Source of the DNA: Nocardiaceae bacterium
GTDB taxonomy: Bacteria; Actinomycetota; Actinomycetes; Mycobacteriales; Mycobacteriaceae
Direction of reading: 5' to 3'
Length of the DNA stretch: 61,771 nucleotides
Assembly (NCBI GenBank): GCA_021372355.1
Contig: JAJFUQ010000029.1
Location: forward strand, 1 to 61,771
Position numbers and translations under genes: made by a program. Positions 1-7,811 of the stretch are shown here, piece by piece. The notes under the pieces are model-generated. The model saw only the letters and a list, made by a program, of their open reading frames with translations. It did not search any database and was not told the origin of the DNA. Numbering within the stretch: position 1 is the first letter of the stretch; every line of letters starts with the position of its first letter.

Positions 1-2128
1 CGGCGGCATTGCCGGGCTGGGTCGAGTACGCGACGATCCGGAAACCGCCCGCCCGGCGTTCGGTGCCGTTCCACTCGGACACCAAATCGACGGTGTCGCC
101 GTCGGAATAGCCCAGTGCGGCAATGTCTTCGGGATTGACGAAGATGACCCGACGGCCACCTTTCACACCTCGATAGCGATCGTCGAGGCCGTAGATCGTG
201 GTGTTGAACTGGTCGTGGCTGCGCAGCGTCTGGAGGACGAGCCGGCCCTCGGGAGTCGGAACCCAGTGCAGGTCATTGACGGCGAAGTTCGCGCGACCGG
301 TTCCCGTGTGGAATTCACGGCTGTCGCGCGGCGGGTGGGGGAGCAGAAACCCGTCGCGTGACCGCACCCGCCTGTTGTAGTCCTCGAAACCGGGCACGAC
401 GTTTTCGATCGAATCCCGGATGAGGTCGTAGTTGCGTGCGAACTGTCCCCATCGCACCGGATGCTCGGGTCCCAGGACCCGTTGTGCCAGTTCGCAGACG
501 ATGGCAACCTCGCTGCGCAGTTCCGAACTCGCGGGCGTCAGCCGTCCGGTGGACAGATGCACCATCGACATCGAGTCCTCGACCGAAACATGCTGTTTGA
601 CGCCGTCCTGCAGGTCGAGATCGGTGCGGCCCAGGCTCGGCAGAATGAGTGCGGTCTCTCCGGTGATCGTGTGGCTGTGGTTGAGCTTCGTGGACACCTG
701 AACCGTCAGCGCACAGTTCCGCAGCGCCTCCGCAGTGACATCGGAATCCGGGGTGGCCTCGGCGAAGTTACCGCCCATCGCCATGAAGACCTTTACTTTG
801 CCGTCGCGCATCGCGCGGATGGCGTTGACGGTGTCGTACCCATGTGGCCGGGGTGACGAGATCCCGAACTCTTGGTCGAGCGCTGTGAGGAACGCTTCCG
901 GCATCTGCTCGAAGATGCCCATCGTCCGGTCGCCTTGGACATTCGAATGACCACGGACCGGGCACAGTCCGGCTCCGGGCTTCCCGATCATGCCGCGCAG
1001 CAGCAGGAGGTTGGTGGCTTCTTCGATCGTGGCGACCGCATGCTCGTGCTGAGTGAGACCCATGGCCCAGCAGATGACGATGCGCTCGGCGGAAGCCATT
1101 GCGCCCGCCGCAGATTCGATTTGCGCGAGCGTGAGACCGGTGGCTTCGACGACGGTGCCGAGATCGACCTTCGAGATGTGTTCAGCCCACTCGCCGTAAC
1201 CCGCGCAATGCTGCTCGATGAACTCGCGGTCTTCAGCGCCGGCCTCGACGAGGAGACGGCCCAGACCTTGGAACAACGCCAGGTCGCCGCCGATGCGAAT
1301 CTGCAGAAAATCGTCGGCGAGCGGCTGAGCCTGGCCTGCGAGGCCAGTGACCTTCTGGGGGTCGGCGAACGCGAAAAGCCCAGCTTCCGGCAGTGGGTTG
1401 ATCGCGATGATCCGTGCACCGTTTCGCTTGGCGGCGGCCAGTGTCGTGAGCATTCGTGGATGATTGGTGCCGGGATTCTGGCCGGCGACGATCACCAGAT
1501 CCGCGGTCTCGACGTCCTCGATCGTGACCGAGCCCTTGCCGATTCCGATCGACGAATTCAGTGCCGTGCCAGACGATTCGTGGCACATGTTCGAGCAGTC
1601 GGGCAGATTGTTCGTGCCGAGGCTGCGGGCAAAGAGTTGATAGACGAACGCGGCCTCGTTCGAGGTACGCCCGGACGTGTAGAAGACCGCTTCGTTCGGA
1701 TCGCAGTCACGCAGATGCTGCGCGATGAGGTCGTAGGCGTCGTCCCAGCTGATGGGTTCGTAGTGTTCGGCTCCGGGCTGACGAACCATCGGGTGGGTGA
1801 GCCGACCGCGCTGGCCGAGCCAATAGCCCGTTTGGCGTGCGAGATCTGCAACGGAATGCTCGGCGAAGAACTCTGGTCCGACCCGCTTTGTCGTCGCTTC
1901 CTCTGCGACGGCCTTTGCACCGTTCTCGCAGAACTCGGCGTGCCTGCGGTCCTTCGGTTCACCCCACGCGCACCCAGGGCAGTCGAAGCCGTTCGGCTGA
2001 TTGACGCGGTACAGGGTTCGGGCGGTCCGACGGACTCCCATTTGCCGCAGTGCGCGTCGCATCGTCACCAGTACCGCGGGCAGTCCGGCGGCTTTGGACT
2101 TCGGCTTCGTCACTCGCACGCGGGTCAT
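1..2128 (-). CDS. FdhF/YdeP-family molybdopterin oxidoreductase, C-terminus beyond the window
   Basis: 709 codons are visible from an ATG whose first base is 2128; the reading frame leaves the window at base 1 without a stop, so the last part of the molybdopterin dinucleotide-binding domain is missing. The N-terminus carries CPGCAWGEP followed by a further Cys (FCENG), the iron-sulfur pattern of the YdeP/FdhF-like subgroup. Further on CSNMCHESSG and GQNPGTNHPRM are molybdopterin-guanine-dinucleotide contacts, and LTPASSELRSE precedes the C-terminal domain. The family comprises cytosolic bis-MGD oxidoreductases annotated as formate dehydrogenase-like; the real substrate is usually unknown. The start lies four bases after the stop of the DUF6498 gene, so both are probably one operon transcribed leftward. 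No twin-arginine signal is seen. Confidence 0.9.
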   Translation of the reverse strand, partial: MTRVRVTKPKSKAAGLPAVLVTMRRALRQMGVRRTARTLYRVNQPNGFDCPGCAWGEPKDRRHAEFCENGAKAVAEEATTKRVGPEFFAEHSVADLARQTGYWLGQRGRLTHPMVRQPGAEHYEPISWDDAYDLIAQHLRDCDPNEAVFYTSGRTSNEAAFVYQLFARSLGTNNLPDCSNMCHESSGTALNSSIGIGKGSVTIEDVETADLVIVAGQNPGTNHPRMLTTLAAAKRNGARIIAINPLPEAGLFAFADPQKVTGLAGQAQPLADDFLQIRIGGDLALFQGLGRLLVEAGAEDREFIEQHCAGYGEWAEHISKVDLGTVVEATGLTLAQIESAAGAMASAERIVICWAMGLTQHEHAVATIEEATNLLLLRGMIGKPGAGLCPVRGHSNVQGDRTMGIFEQMPEAFLTALDQEFGISSPRPHGYDTVNAIRAMRDGKVKVFMAMGGNFAEATPDSDVTAEALRNCALTVQVSTKLNHSHTITGETALILPSLGRTDLDLQDGVKQHVSVEDSMSMVHLSTGRLTPASSELRSEVAIVCELAQRVLGPEHPVRWGQFARNYDLIRDSIENVVPGFEDYNRRVRSRDGFLLPHPPRDSREFHTGTGRANFAVNDLHWVPTPEGRLVLQTLRSHDQFNTTIYGLDDRYRGVKGGRRVIFVNPEDIAALGYSDGDTVDLVSEWNGTERRAGGFRIVAYSTQPGNAA

Positions 2129-2132
2129 ATCC

Positions 2133-2939
2133 CTATCGTTTCACTGCTTTGCTGCGGTCGGGGTCCCACGGTTGCTCGTTGGCCCTCCGCCTGTCCTTCT
2201 CAGCCTGCTGGTCCTTGGCCCAGAACTCCTCGAACGTCTCGTCTTTGTGCCCCTTGCCGCGCCGGGTATTGGGGACCTTGTTCATCGCGGAGGACAGCCA
2301 TTGTGGCGGCTTGGCGGGTTCCCACTGAGGGACGACGTTGGACAGGTCGTTCATTGTCTTGAGCACGATGAAGACGATGAAGAACCCACGTGTTGCGTCG
2401 GTCCACATGACGACCGCCATCCCGATGATGATCGTCATGTGGACGATGATCACGCGCGCCAGATTGCGGTCGACGAGTCGTTCCACGTCAGCGAACGACC
2501 AGGTTCGCAACGTCCGTAGGTCGAGGAGAAAGTCACCCAGGAGCAACAGGGTGACGATGCTCGAGCCAACGGTCACTGCGTGCCAGTCGACGGCGACGGT
2601 AGGTTCGCCCGTTCCCCGGTTCGACAGCATGACGAGAATGATGCCGAGGAAGAGTCCGTGCGCCGCGGAGAAAATCAGGCTGACCTGCAGGAAACTATGC
2701 ACGAATGATCCCTGCGACCGCTTGGCGCCTTGACGGCCGCGGTAGGTGAAGTGGCCGCGCATGGGCTTCCAACGCTGTTGCAGCATGATGCGTCCGGCGA
2801 TGAAGAACGTCGCCGCGATGTTCTCGAACCAGTAGACCGCGAGCAATGTGCCCGAGGTCCAGTCGTCGAAGAACCATCCCGTTGCCGGCACTGCGTTGAT
2901 GCCGACGAAGGTCAGCGCGTGCAGGATCAGCGTGAACAT
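2133..2939 (-). CDS. DUF6498 integral membrane protein
   Basis: 268 residues with about six hydrophobic segments, the first starting directly at the N-terminus (MFTLILHALTFVGINAVP). The motif LLAVYWFENIAATFF and the general layout are those of DUF6498 proteins, whose function is not known. I chose the ATG at 2939 because GGTGGAG stands a few bases before it; the longer frame up to 2987 has no ribosome site. The C-terminal 40 residues are charged and end in DPDRSKAVKR, probably cytoplasmic. It is the first gene of a two-gene unit with the molybdopterin oxidoreductase downstream; a link between the two is only suggested by position. Confidence 0.75.
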   Translation of the reverse strand: MFTLILHALTFVGINAVPATGWFFDDWTSGTLLAVYWFENIAATFFIAGRIMLQQRWKPMRGHFTYRGRQGAKRSQGSFVHSFLQVSLIFSAAHGLFLGIILVMLSNRGTGEPTVAVDWHAVTVGSSIVTLLLLGDFLLDLRTLRTWSFADVERLVDRNLARVIIVHMTIIIGMAVVMWTDATRGFFIVFIVLKTMNDLSNVVPQWEPAKPPQWLSSAMNKVPNTRRGKGHKDETFEEFWAKDQQAEKDRRRANEQPWDPDRSKAVKR

Positions 2940-3127
2940 GGGCACTCCACCTGCGCGTTCGGACGAGGCATGGACCCATCGTTGCATCCAGCGTGGCGAA
3001 CCGGGCGAAGGGTGCGGCGAGGCGTCCGCGATCGCCGAGTAACTGCAAGGTAGCTACGGCTCGAAAGTTGGGTCATTCAATTCGGACGCCCGAGACATTT
3101 CGTTACCTCGAAGAACGTCTCCCGCAG

Positions 3128-3141
3128 GTGATCATGATCAC
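3128..3141. promoter_or_regulatory. CRP/GlxR-like palindrome in the DUF6498-lipoprotein intergenic region
   Basis: GTGATCATGATCAC is a perfect 14-base palindrome of the form GTGA-N6-TCAC, the core of cAMP-receptor-type sites (TGTGA-N6-TCACA, GlxR in corynebacteria). It lies about 100 bases before the lipoprotein start at 3228. A possible promoter for that gene follows: TTGTCG at 3152-3157 and TATGCT at 3177-3182, with a slightly long 19-base spacer. The reverse-oriented gene pair starts at 2939, so the site could serve either side. Regulation is inferred from the motif alone. Confidence 0.4.
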
Positions 3142-3227
3142 TGCACTCGCCTTGTCGGCGTGGAGTTTGCTGAACGTATGCTGGCGTCGAAGGTGCGCAG
3201 GGTGCCGGTTTGGAAAGGGTGGTTGGC

Positions 3228-3998
3228 ATGGGTATTCAATGGCGTTCTGCGGCATTGCTGGTGGTTGCAGCAGCGGCATTGACGGCTGGTTGTTCGATCG
3301 GTGATGGGGGTGTTGCCAACACCGCGAGTGGGTCGGCTGAGGCGCTTGACGGATCGACGACGGCGGCTCCGGTCAGTCCGACACAGGGAGCGGTCCTAGC
3401 TGCACAGCCGGTCGGTGACGCGCCGCAGGCGGCCACCGGCAGCATCTCGGTCCGGGTGTGGTGGGGTCTTCACGATCAGGTTCCGATGGAGGGCATGACG
3501 GTTCGCGCGAGCCGTATCTCGCCGTGCGATCCCGATAAGGGCTATCTCCCGCCGACCGACGCGTTCATCGACAAGTTCACGGCTGTCACGGACGTGCAGG
3601 GTCGTGCGACTTTCACCGGAATTCCGCTCGGGTGCTACTACGTCACCGCCGACGACAATAAGGACTACCAGCTCGCGTCTGGTCCGACGGGAGGCGTTTT
3701 CCTTACCGAGTCTGCGCCGAACGCCGAAGCCGGCCTCGAATTCGAGCGCAACATTTCGCGGTGCGACCCTGCCAGCTTCAATATGACGCCGTACTTCAAC
3801 GCGGCGGTCGTCCAGTACTGCGACGGGTCGTGGGCGATGGTCAACAACGATTCGGCCGGTGACACCGCCCGTCTGCTGCGGTGGAACGAGACAGGCTGGG
3901 TCAGTTATGCGGCATTCCCGACGAACGAGTGCCGCTCGAAAGCCGTCGCGGACGGTGTTCCGAGCCAATACTTCAGCAGCTTCGACAAGGACTGCTGA
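3228..3998 (+). CDS. secreted lipoprotein with prealbumin-like fold region
   Basis: 256 residues from the ATG at 3228 (AAAGGGTGG before it; an upstream in-frame TTG at 3210 is less likely). The N-terminus is a lipoprotein signal with lipobox LTAGC, then a Ser/Thr/Ala-rich linker. Residues from about 75 (SISVRVWWGLHD, then GRATFTGIPLGCYYVTAD) resemble a carboxypeptidase-regulatory or SpaA-type beta-sandwich, in which a sentence such as 'V-x-D-x-x-G-x-A-x-F' is typical. Several cysteines in the C-terminal half (ISRCDP, VQYCDG, TNECRS, FDKDC) could form disulfides outside the cell. I do not recognise a named family and give no function. A strong hairpin directly after the stop makes it monocistronic. 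Confidence 0.7.
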   Translation: MGIQWRSAALLVVAAAALTAGCSIGDGGVANTASGSAEALDGSTTAAPVSPTQGAVLAAQPVGDAPQAATGSISVRVWWGLHDQVPMEGMTVRASRISPCDPDKGYLPPTDAFIDKFTAVTDVQGRATFTGIPLGCYYVTADDNKDYQLASGPTGGVFLTESAPNAEAGLEFERNISRCDPASFNMTPYFNAAVVQYCDGSWAMVNNDSAGDTARLLRWNETGWVSYAAFPTNECRSKAVADGVPSQYFSSFDKDC

Positions 3999-4004
3999 TC
4001 GAAG

Positions 4005-4043
4005 CGGATGGGAGTCGAGCAGCCGAACTCGGCTCCCATCCGG
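4005..4043 (+). terminator. hairpin after the lipoprotein gene
   Basis: CGGATGGGAG pairs with CTCCCATCCG, starting six bases after the stop codon; an inner GTCGAGC/GAACTCGGC part may add pairs. There is no clear T-tract, so termination strength is uncertain. Confidence 0.6.
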
Positions 4044-4068
4044 CCTGTTCGCCGGTAAGATGAAAAGC

Positions 4069-4119
4069 GAAGGGCGGTCGTATTTCAGTGTCCCTCATCC
4101 ACTGAAATCCCGCCCTTCG
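4069..4119. terminator. second long hairpin, possibly bidirectional
   Basis: CGAAGGGCGG then TATTTCAGTG pairs with CACTGAAAT then CCGCCCTTCG, giving about 19 pairs with a 9-base loop and one small interruption. It stands between the lipoprotein gene and the palindrome cluster and would insulate the two. No T-run follows on the plus strand. Confidence 0.55.
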
Positions 4120-4131
4120 TCATGTCCTAAG

Positions 4132-4214
4132 CACCCTAGGGTGGTTAAACCAAACCCTAGGGTGGGATAAATCCCCACCCTTAGTGGTAATTGTCGAAGG
4201 AATAAGCCCTAGGT
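4132..4214. repeat. cluster of four CACCCTAGGGTG-like palindromes
   Basis: Site 1, CACCCTAGGGTG at 4132-4143, is a perfect palindrome. Site 2, ACCCTAGGGT at 4154-4163, is perfect over 10 bases; its centre is 21 bases from the first, two helical turns. Site 3, CACCCTTAGTGG at 4176-4187, and site 4, CCCTAGGTGG around 4207-4216, are degenerate copies. The cluster lies in a gene-poor, AT-richer stretch of about 500 bases upstream of a 24-codon ORF and the DUF7373 lipoprotein. The pattern suggests cooperative binding of a dimeric regulator. I do not recognise the motif. Confidence 0.5.
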
Positions 4215-4303
4215 GGTGTTTTCCTACACCCGCCCGCTATTCCATCCCCTTTACTCCGCGACGAGAATCGCTTTTTGAAAAGCAATGTTTTCAAGGAGAA
4301 GCG

Positions 4304-4378
4304 ATGATCTTCCACCAGTCCGTCGGGCCGGAGTTCCGGGCACAGTCGCCGCCGTTCAGTCCGGCGTGCATCCCGTGA
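4304..4378 (+). CDS. possible 24-residue small protein or leader peptide
   Basis: The ATG at 4304 follows a near-perfect ribosome site (AAGGAG, spacing about 6 bases), the strongest in this stretch. The 24-residue product begins MIFHQSVGPEF and ends SPACIP; it has no signal or membrane segment. Just before the ribosome site TTGAAAA can pair with TTTTCAA (6-base loop), and GCTTTT can pair with AAAAGC, so two mutually exclusive small hairpins abut the ribosome site. It may be a translated leader of the lipoprotein gene at 4538 or an independent micropeptide. Only the ribosome site and the position support it. Confidence 0.35.
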   Translation: MIFHQSVGPEFRAQSPPFSPACIP

Positions 4379-4537
4379 GATACCGCTGACCAGTGATAAC
4401 GATGCCGCCGAGATGCGGCAAGAAATAGTGCGAACGGCCGGACCGGGCATGACTCGACGTCAAACTTTCACTTCGGGCCAATTCGCAACAGCAAGACTTA
4501 TTCAAACCCCTCAGGGAAGTTAGACAGGGGATTGGCC

Positions 4538-5782
4538 ATGAAAGCCAAAACGGTTCAGATGGTCGCATCGGCAGCACTTTCAATCGCCCTTCTGGCGGGC
4601 TGCTCAGGAAAGGCGATCGACGGAAAACCGGTCGCCGCTCACCAACCAAAGCCAGATGTTTCACACCTGGCCACCGGGGCCTATCCAAAGCAGCCTCGCA
4701 AACTAGGAAATGTCAGCTCGGTCGACGAGGGCCGACTCGTCGAAGCAATCCGGATGGCGGATGGCTTGCCAGACTTGGCAGCGATCGATTCCACTCTCGT
4801 TTATCCGTACGTGTGGCAGCCGGAGACAACCTCGGAACTGGTTGCGAGCAATCTCTCGCTGACGGGAGATCCGGTCGCGGAAACCGTGCTCGACAAGTAC
4901 GGAATGATCGCCGCCTATGTCGCATCGTCGAGCGATCAGCCCGACATGAAGGTCGGACAATCACCACAGCAAGATCCGCGCATCATGCTGCTGACGCTCA
5001 TCCGCTTTCCCGACGCCAAATCAGCGGCGGGCGCGGCCCGCGACATGGATGAGGCCGACTTTGCGATCAGCCCGGACAATTCCCGGGTCCCGATCACCAA
5101 GTACCCGGACGCCCACGGTCACTGGCGCTCGTATGCCCCGAGCATGGCGTTCACACTCGCGCATGGCGACTTCGTGATCCACGTTCTGGTGGGTAATCCC
5201 ACGACCAACTTCAGCGTCCTGACTGGTCTCATCGAGAAGACCTTTGACACCACGATTCCGCGGATCGACGCCTTCAAGAAGACCGCGGTCAAGGACCTCG
5301 GGCGGATACCTCGTGACCCCGACCAACTCCTGGGCCGGACGCAGTATTCGCCTGGTGAAGAGGGTCAGCCGGAGATCTCGTCGGGCTTCATCGTGCTCGG
5401 GCCCAACGTGGCAAAGCAGACGCAAGACCCCGGAGAGCGGAAGGCCAACGTCTTCGGCAAGGCGGGCATCGACCGAATTGCGGTGTCGTCCGAGAACAGT
5501 TCCTATGTCCTCCGGGCCCGTGACGCCAAGGGTGCATCCACCTACGTCACCGAGAGCATCAAGGTTCGCACCGACATCGCTCGCCCCATCGCGGCTCCGG
5601 CCGGCGTACCCGGCGCGAAATGCGTCGAAGGCAAACAAGACGTCTGGACGGAAGACCCCAATCAGCGTTACGCCTGCTACGTCACCTACGACCGCTTCGT
5701 CGGAATCGTCTATGGCGGCGACCAAGCAGACGTGAAGCTGCGGGCGGCCGCGCAGTACGCCCTGCTCGTCAACGATCTCTGA
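4538..5782 (+). CDS. DUF7373 family lipoprotein
   Basis: 414 residues from the ATG at 4538, which has AGGGG upstream. Signal peptide with lipobox LLAGC, so lipid-anchored on the outer face of the membrane. The mature part matches the DUF7373 lipoproteins of mycolic-acid actinobacteria as I remember them: a globular domain containing GMIAAYVASSSD and VLVGNPTT, and a conserved C-terminus CYVTYDRFVGIVYGG followed by RAAAQYALLVNDL. The function is unknown. It is followed by a relic of a second copy and by a PknF-like kinase on the same strand. Confidence 0.8.
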   Translation: MKAKTVQMVASAALSIALLAGCSGKAIDGKPVAAHQPKPDVSHLATGAYPKQPRKLGNVSSVDEGRLVEAIRMADGLPDLAAIDSTLVYPYVWQPETTSELVASNLSLTGDPVAETVLDKYGMIAAYVASSSDQPDMKVGQSPQQDPRIMLLTLIRFPDAKSAAGAARDMDEADFAISPDNSRVPITKYPDAHGHWRSYAPSMAFTLAHGDFVIHVLVGNPTTNFSVLTGLIEKTFDTTIPRIDAFKKTAVKDLGRIPRDPDQLLGRTQYSPGEEGQPEISSGFIVLGPNVAKQTQDPGERKANVFGKAGIDRIAVSSENSSYVLRARDAKGASTYVTESIKVRTDIARPIAAPAGVPGAKCVEGKQDVWTEDPNQRYACYVTYDRFVGIVYGGDQADVKLRAAAQYALLVNDL

Positions 5783-5792
5783 GCAGGCAGAG

Positions 5793-5945
5793 ATGGTTCA
5801 CCACGGACGCACACGGTGCGTCGCCTTCGATCGCTACGTCACGACGCTTGCGAGCGCTGACCACGCGGATGTCACACAACGTGCAGCTGCCCTCCACGCA
5901 CTGCTTGTCAACCCAACTATGAGTTCGAGGAGATGGTCCAAATGA
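5793..5945 (+). pseudogene. relic of a second DUF7373 gene (last ~40 codons)
   Basis: A 50-codon frame reads CVAFDRYVTTLASADHADV followed by TQRAAALHALLVN. It lines up residue for residue with the end of the preceding lipoprotein (CYVTYDRFVGIVYGGDQADV then KLRAAAQYALLVN). Nothing of the remaining 370 residues is present, so this looks like the tail of a tandem duplicate that was deleted. It ends by overlapping the kinase start (ATG at 5942, stop TGA at 5943). It may still be translated because an ATG at 5793 is available, but no strong ribosome site is seen. Confidence 0.6.
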
Positions 5946-7657
5946 CTATCGTGCCCGGCTCGGTTTTTGCCGGCTATGTCGTAGAACGTCGACTGGGGAC
6001 CGGTGGGATGGGTTCGGTATATGCCGCTCGCCACCCCCGCCTCCCGCGACGTGTCGCCCTGAAGCTTCTGTCGGAAGGGCTTGGCAGTCGAGCGGAGTTC
6101 CGCGCCCGTTTCGAGCGTGAAGCCGAACTCGCCGCTCGTCTGGATCATCCGAATGTGGTCGCGGTGTACGACCGGGGCATCGAGGACGACCACCCGTGGA
6201 TCGCGATGCAACTCGTCGACGGAATGGATGTCGACCAGCTCATCCAATCGACGCCGCACGCCGTTCCGCCGGCCAGGGCGGTGTTCATTCTCAGCGAGGC
6301 CGCGAAGGGGCTCGACCACGCCCACCGGCACGGATTGCTGCATCGCGACATCAAGCCGGCCAACATCCTCGTTGCCGAGGAAGTGGATGACGAGGACAAG
6401 GTTCTCGTGACCGACTTCGGGATTGCTCGCGCGCTCGATCAGACTGTTGATCTGACCAGCGCGGGGTCGTCTCCGTCGACGCTGCCCTTCGCCTCACCGG
6501 AACAGATCGAGGGAAAGACTCTGGATCACCGCAGCGACATCTATTCGCTGGGATGCACGCTCTACGTCATGCTCACCGGGCGCCGTCCGTTCCCGCGGGA
6601 ATCGGCACTGGCGGTCATGAATGCGCATCTGTTCGAGCCGCCTCCTCGTCCGACGATGATCAACCCGGCACTTCCGGCCGCGATCGACGCGGTTATCGCA
6701 AAGGCCATGGCGAAGAATCCCGCCGACCGGTACGCGACCTGCCGTCAGCTCGCCGCAGCTGCCGCCGAGGCACTCGATGCTCAACCGGCATTGCGATCCG
6801 GCCCAGTCCTGGTCGGCGGGTACGGCCAGTTGTCGTCCGATCCGTCGAACCCGACGTACCGGCCCTCCGATCCGGCAGCGCCCACCTTCCTCAACGCGCG
6901 ACCGTACGGTCTGCCGCCGGCATTCGACCCGACCGAGCGCCGCTCGGACCCCAGTCAATCGACGGCCGGTGCGTTCGCACTTGCCCACACCGTCATTCCG
7001 CCGCGGGAGCCTGCGCCGACCCGAAATCGGAGGTGGGGGATTCTCGCCGGCGCGGGTGTGACGGCAGTTGCGCTCGTGGCAGGGACGGGAGTTCTGTTGA
7101 ACGGTCACACCACGACTACGCAGACGGGCAGATCAGTTCCCGTTGTGGCCGCACCAACGTCGGTGAAACCCGAGGTGCCCGCATGGGGGCCCTTCGACTT
7201 CATGGTCAAAGCGTTGCCGGGCTTGATGCCGGCGTCGCCGGATGCGACCAATTACGCGGGGAACAAGTGCGTGCCCATCGATCGCAAGTTCGATGAAACG
7301 AACGACTACACAACGGTCGGCGCCATCGGCCGGCTCCGCTGCGGCGAGAAGACGGACACCGCTGCGGAGACGTGGTACGTCCTCGCCTGCAACGCCGACA
7401 AGACGCCGTGGGCAGACGTGAACTTCGGTGAGGACGCCGCCGATATTCGGACAGGGCAATGGAAGAGCGACGGCCAATCGGGTTCTGTCACCGTCGCAAC
7501 GCATTCCGGGGCCAGCCGGGGAATGGCTGCGTTGACGTTCGACAACCCGAGTCGTAGCTTCTGCCAGGTCTGGGTGTACGGCGGCCCGAATACCACGGGC
7601 ACGCAGGTGTACGACACCTGGTTCCCGACTGCGCCGCTGGGTGATTCTCGAAGCTGA
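5942..7657 (+). CDS. membrane Ser/Thr protein kinase, PknF-like
   Basis: 571 residues. Start ATG 5942 with GAGGAG nine bases upstream; the ATG at 5933 would abut that site. Kinase domain residues about 10-265: glycine loop LGTGGMGSVY, Lys41 (VALKLL), catalytic HRDIKPAN near residue 136, DFG near 158, FASPEQ. A 95-residue Pro-rich juxtamembrane linker leads to one membrane segment at about 365-388, and a 180-residue extracellular sensor domain with cysteines follows (NKCVPIDRKFDE, CQVWVYGG). This is the PknF/PknI layout of mycobacteria. It phosphorylates cytosolic proteins, often ones with FHA domains; the convergent neighbour carries two, which makes it a natural candidate partner. Confidence 0.9.
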   Translation: MTIVPGSVFAGYVVERRLGTGGMGSVYAARHPRLPRRVALKLLSEGLGSRAEFRARFEREAELAARLDHPNVVAVYDRGIEDDHPWIAMQLVDGMDVDQLIQSTPHAVPPARAVFILSEAAKGLDHAHRHGLLHRDIKPANILVAEEVDDEDKVLVTDFGIARALDQTVDLTSAGSSPSTLPFASPEQIEGKTLDHRSDIYSLGCTLYVMLTGRRPFPRESALAVMNAHLFEPPPRPTMINPALPAAIDAVIAKAMAKNPADRYATCRQLAAAAAEALDAQPALRSGPVLVGGYGQLSSDPSNPTYRPSDPAAPTFLNARPYGLPPAFDPTERRSDPSQSTAGAFALAHTVIPPREPAPTRNRRWGILAGAGVTAVALVAGTGVLLNGHTTTTQTGRSVPVVAAPTSVKPEVPAWGPFDFMVKALPGLMPASPDATNYAGNKCVPIDRKFDETNDYTTVGAIGRLRCGEKTDTAAETWYVLACNADKTPWADVNFGEDAADIRTGQWKSDGQSGSVTVATHSGASRGMAALTFDNPSRSFCQVWVYGGPNTTGTQVYDTWFPTAPLGDSRS

Positions 7658-7670
7658 ATCGCCACCGACC

Positions 7671-7706
7671 AGTGCTCCCCGGAGGTAATCCGGGGAGCAC
7701 TTCTTT
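7671..7706 (+). terminator. terminator of the kinase gene
   Basis: AGTGCTCCCCGG pairs with CCGGGGAGCACT around a 7-base loop, followed by TTCTTT. It begins 13 bases after the stop: a classical intrinsic terminator. Confidence 0.85.
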
Positions 7707-7758
7707 GCGTGGGTCGCTGGTTGGCGGCCGAACCTGCAGGGCGCCGAACATGGCAAAA

Positions 7759-7791
7759 GGCCTGGGTCCGGTTCATCACCGGGCCCAGGCC
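7759..7791 (-). terminator. terminator of the FHA-protease gene
   Basis: GGCCTGGGTCCGG pairs with CCGGGCCCAGGCC across a 7-base loop. On the minus strand a TTTTGCC follows the stem, and the hairpin lies just after the stop of the leftward gene. Confidence 0.8.
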
Positions 7792-7811
7792 CTCTCAATT
7801 GGTTCGTCTGG

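Noticed and set aside
872..2362. 496-codon plus-strand frame opposite the molybdopterin oxidoreductase
   Set aside because: The minus strand gives a clear family sequence over the whole stretch; the plus frame is the usual GC-rich antisense shadow without motifs.
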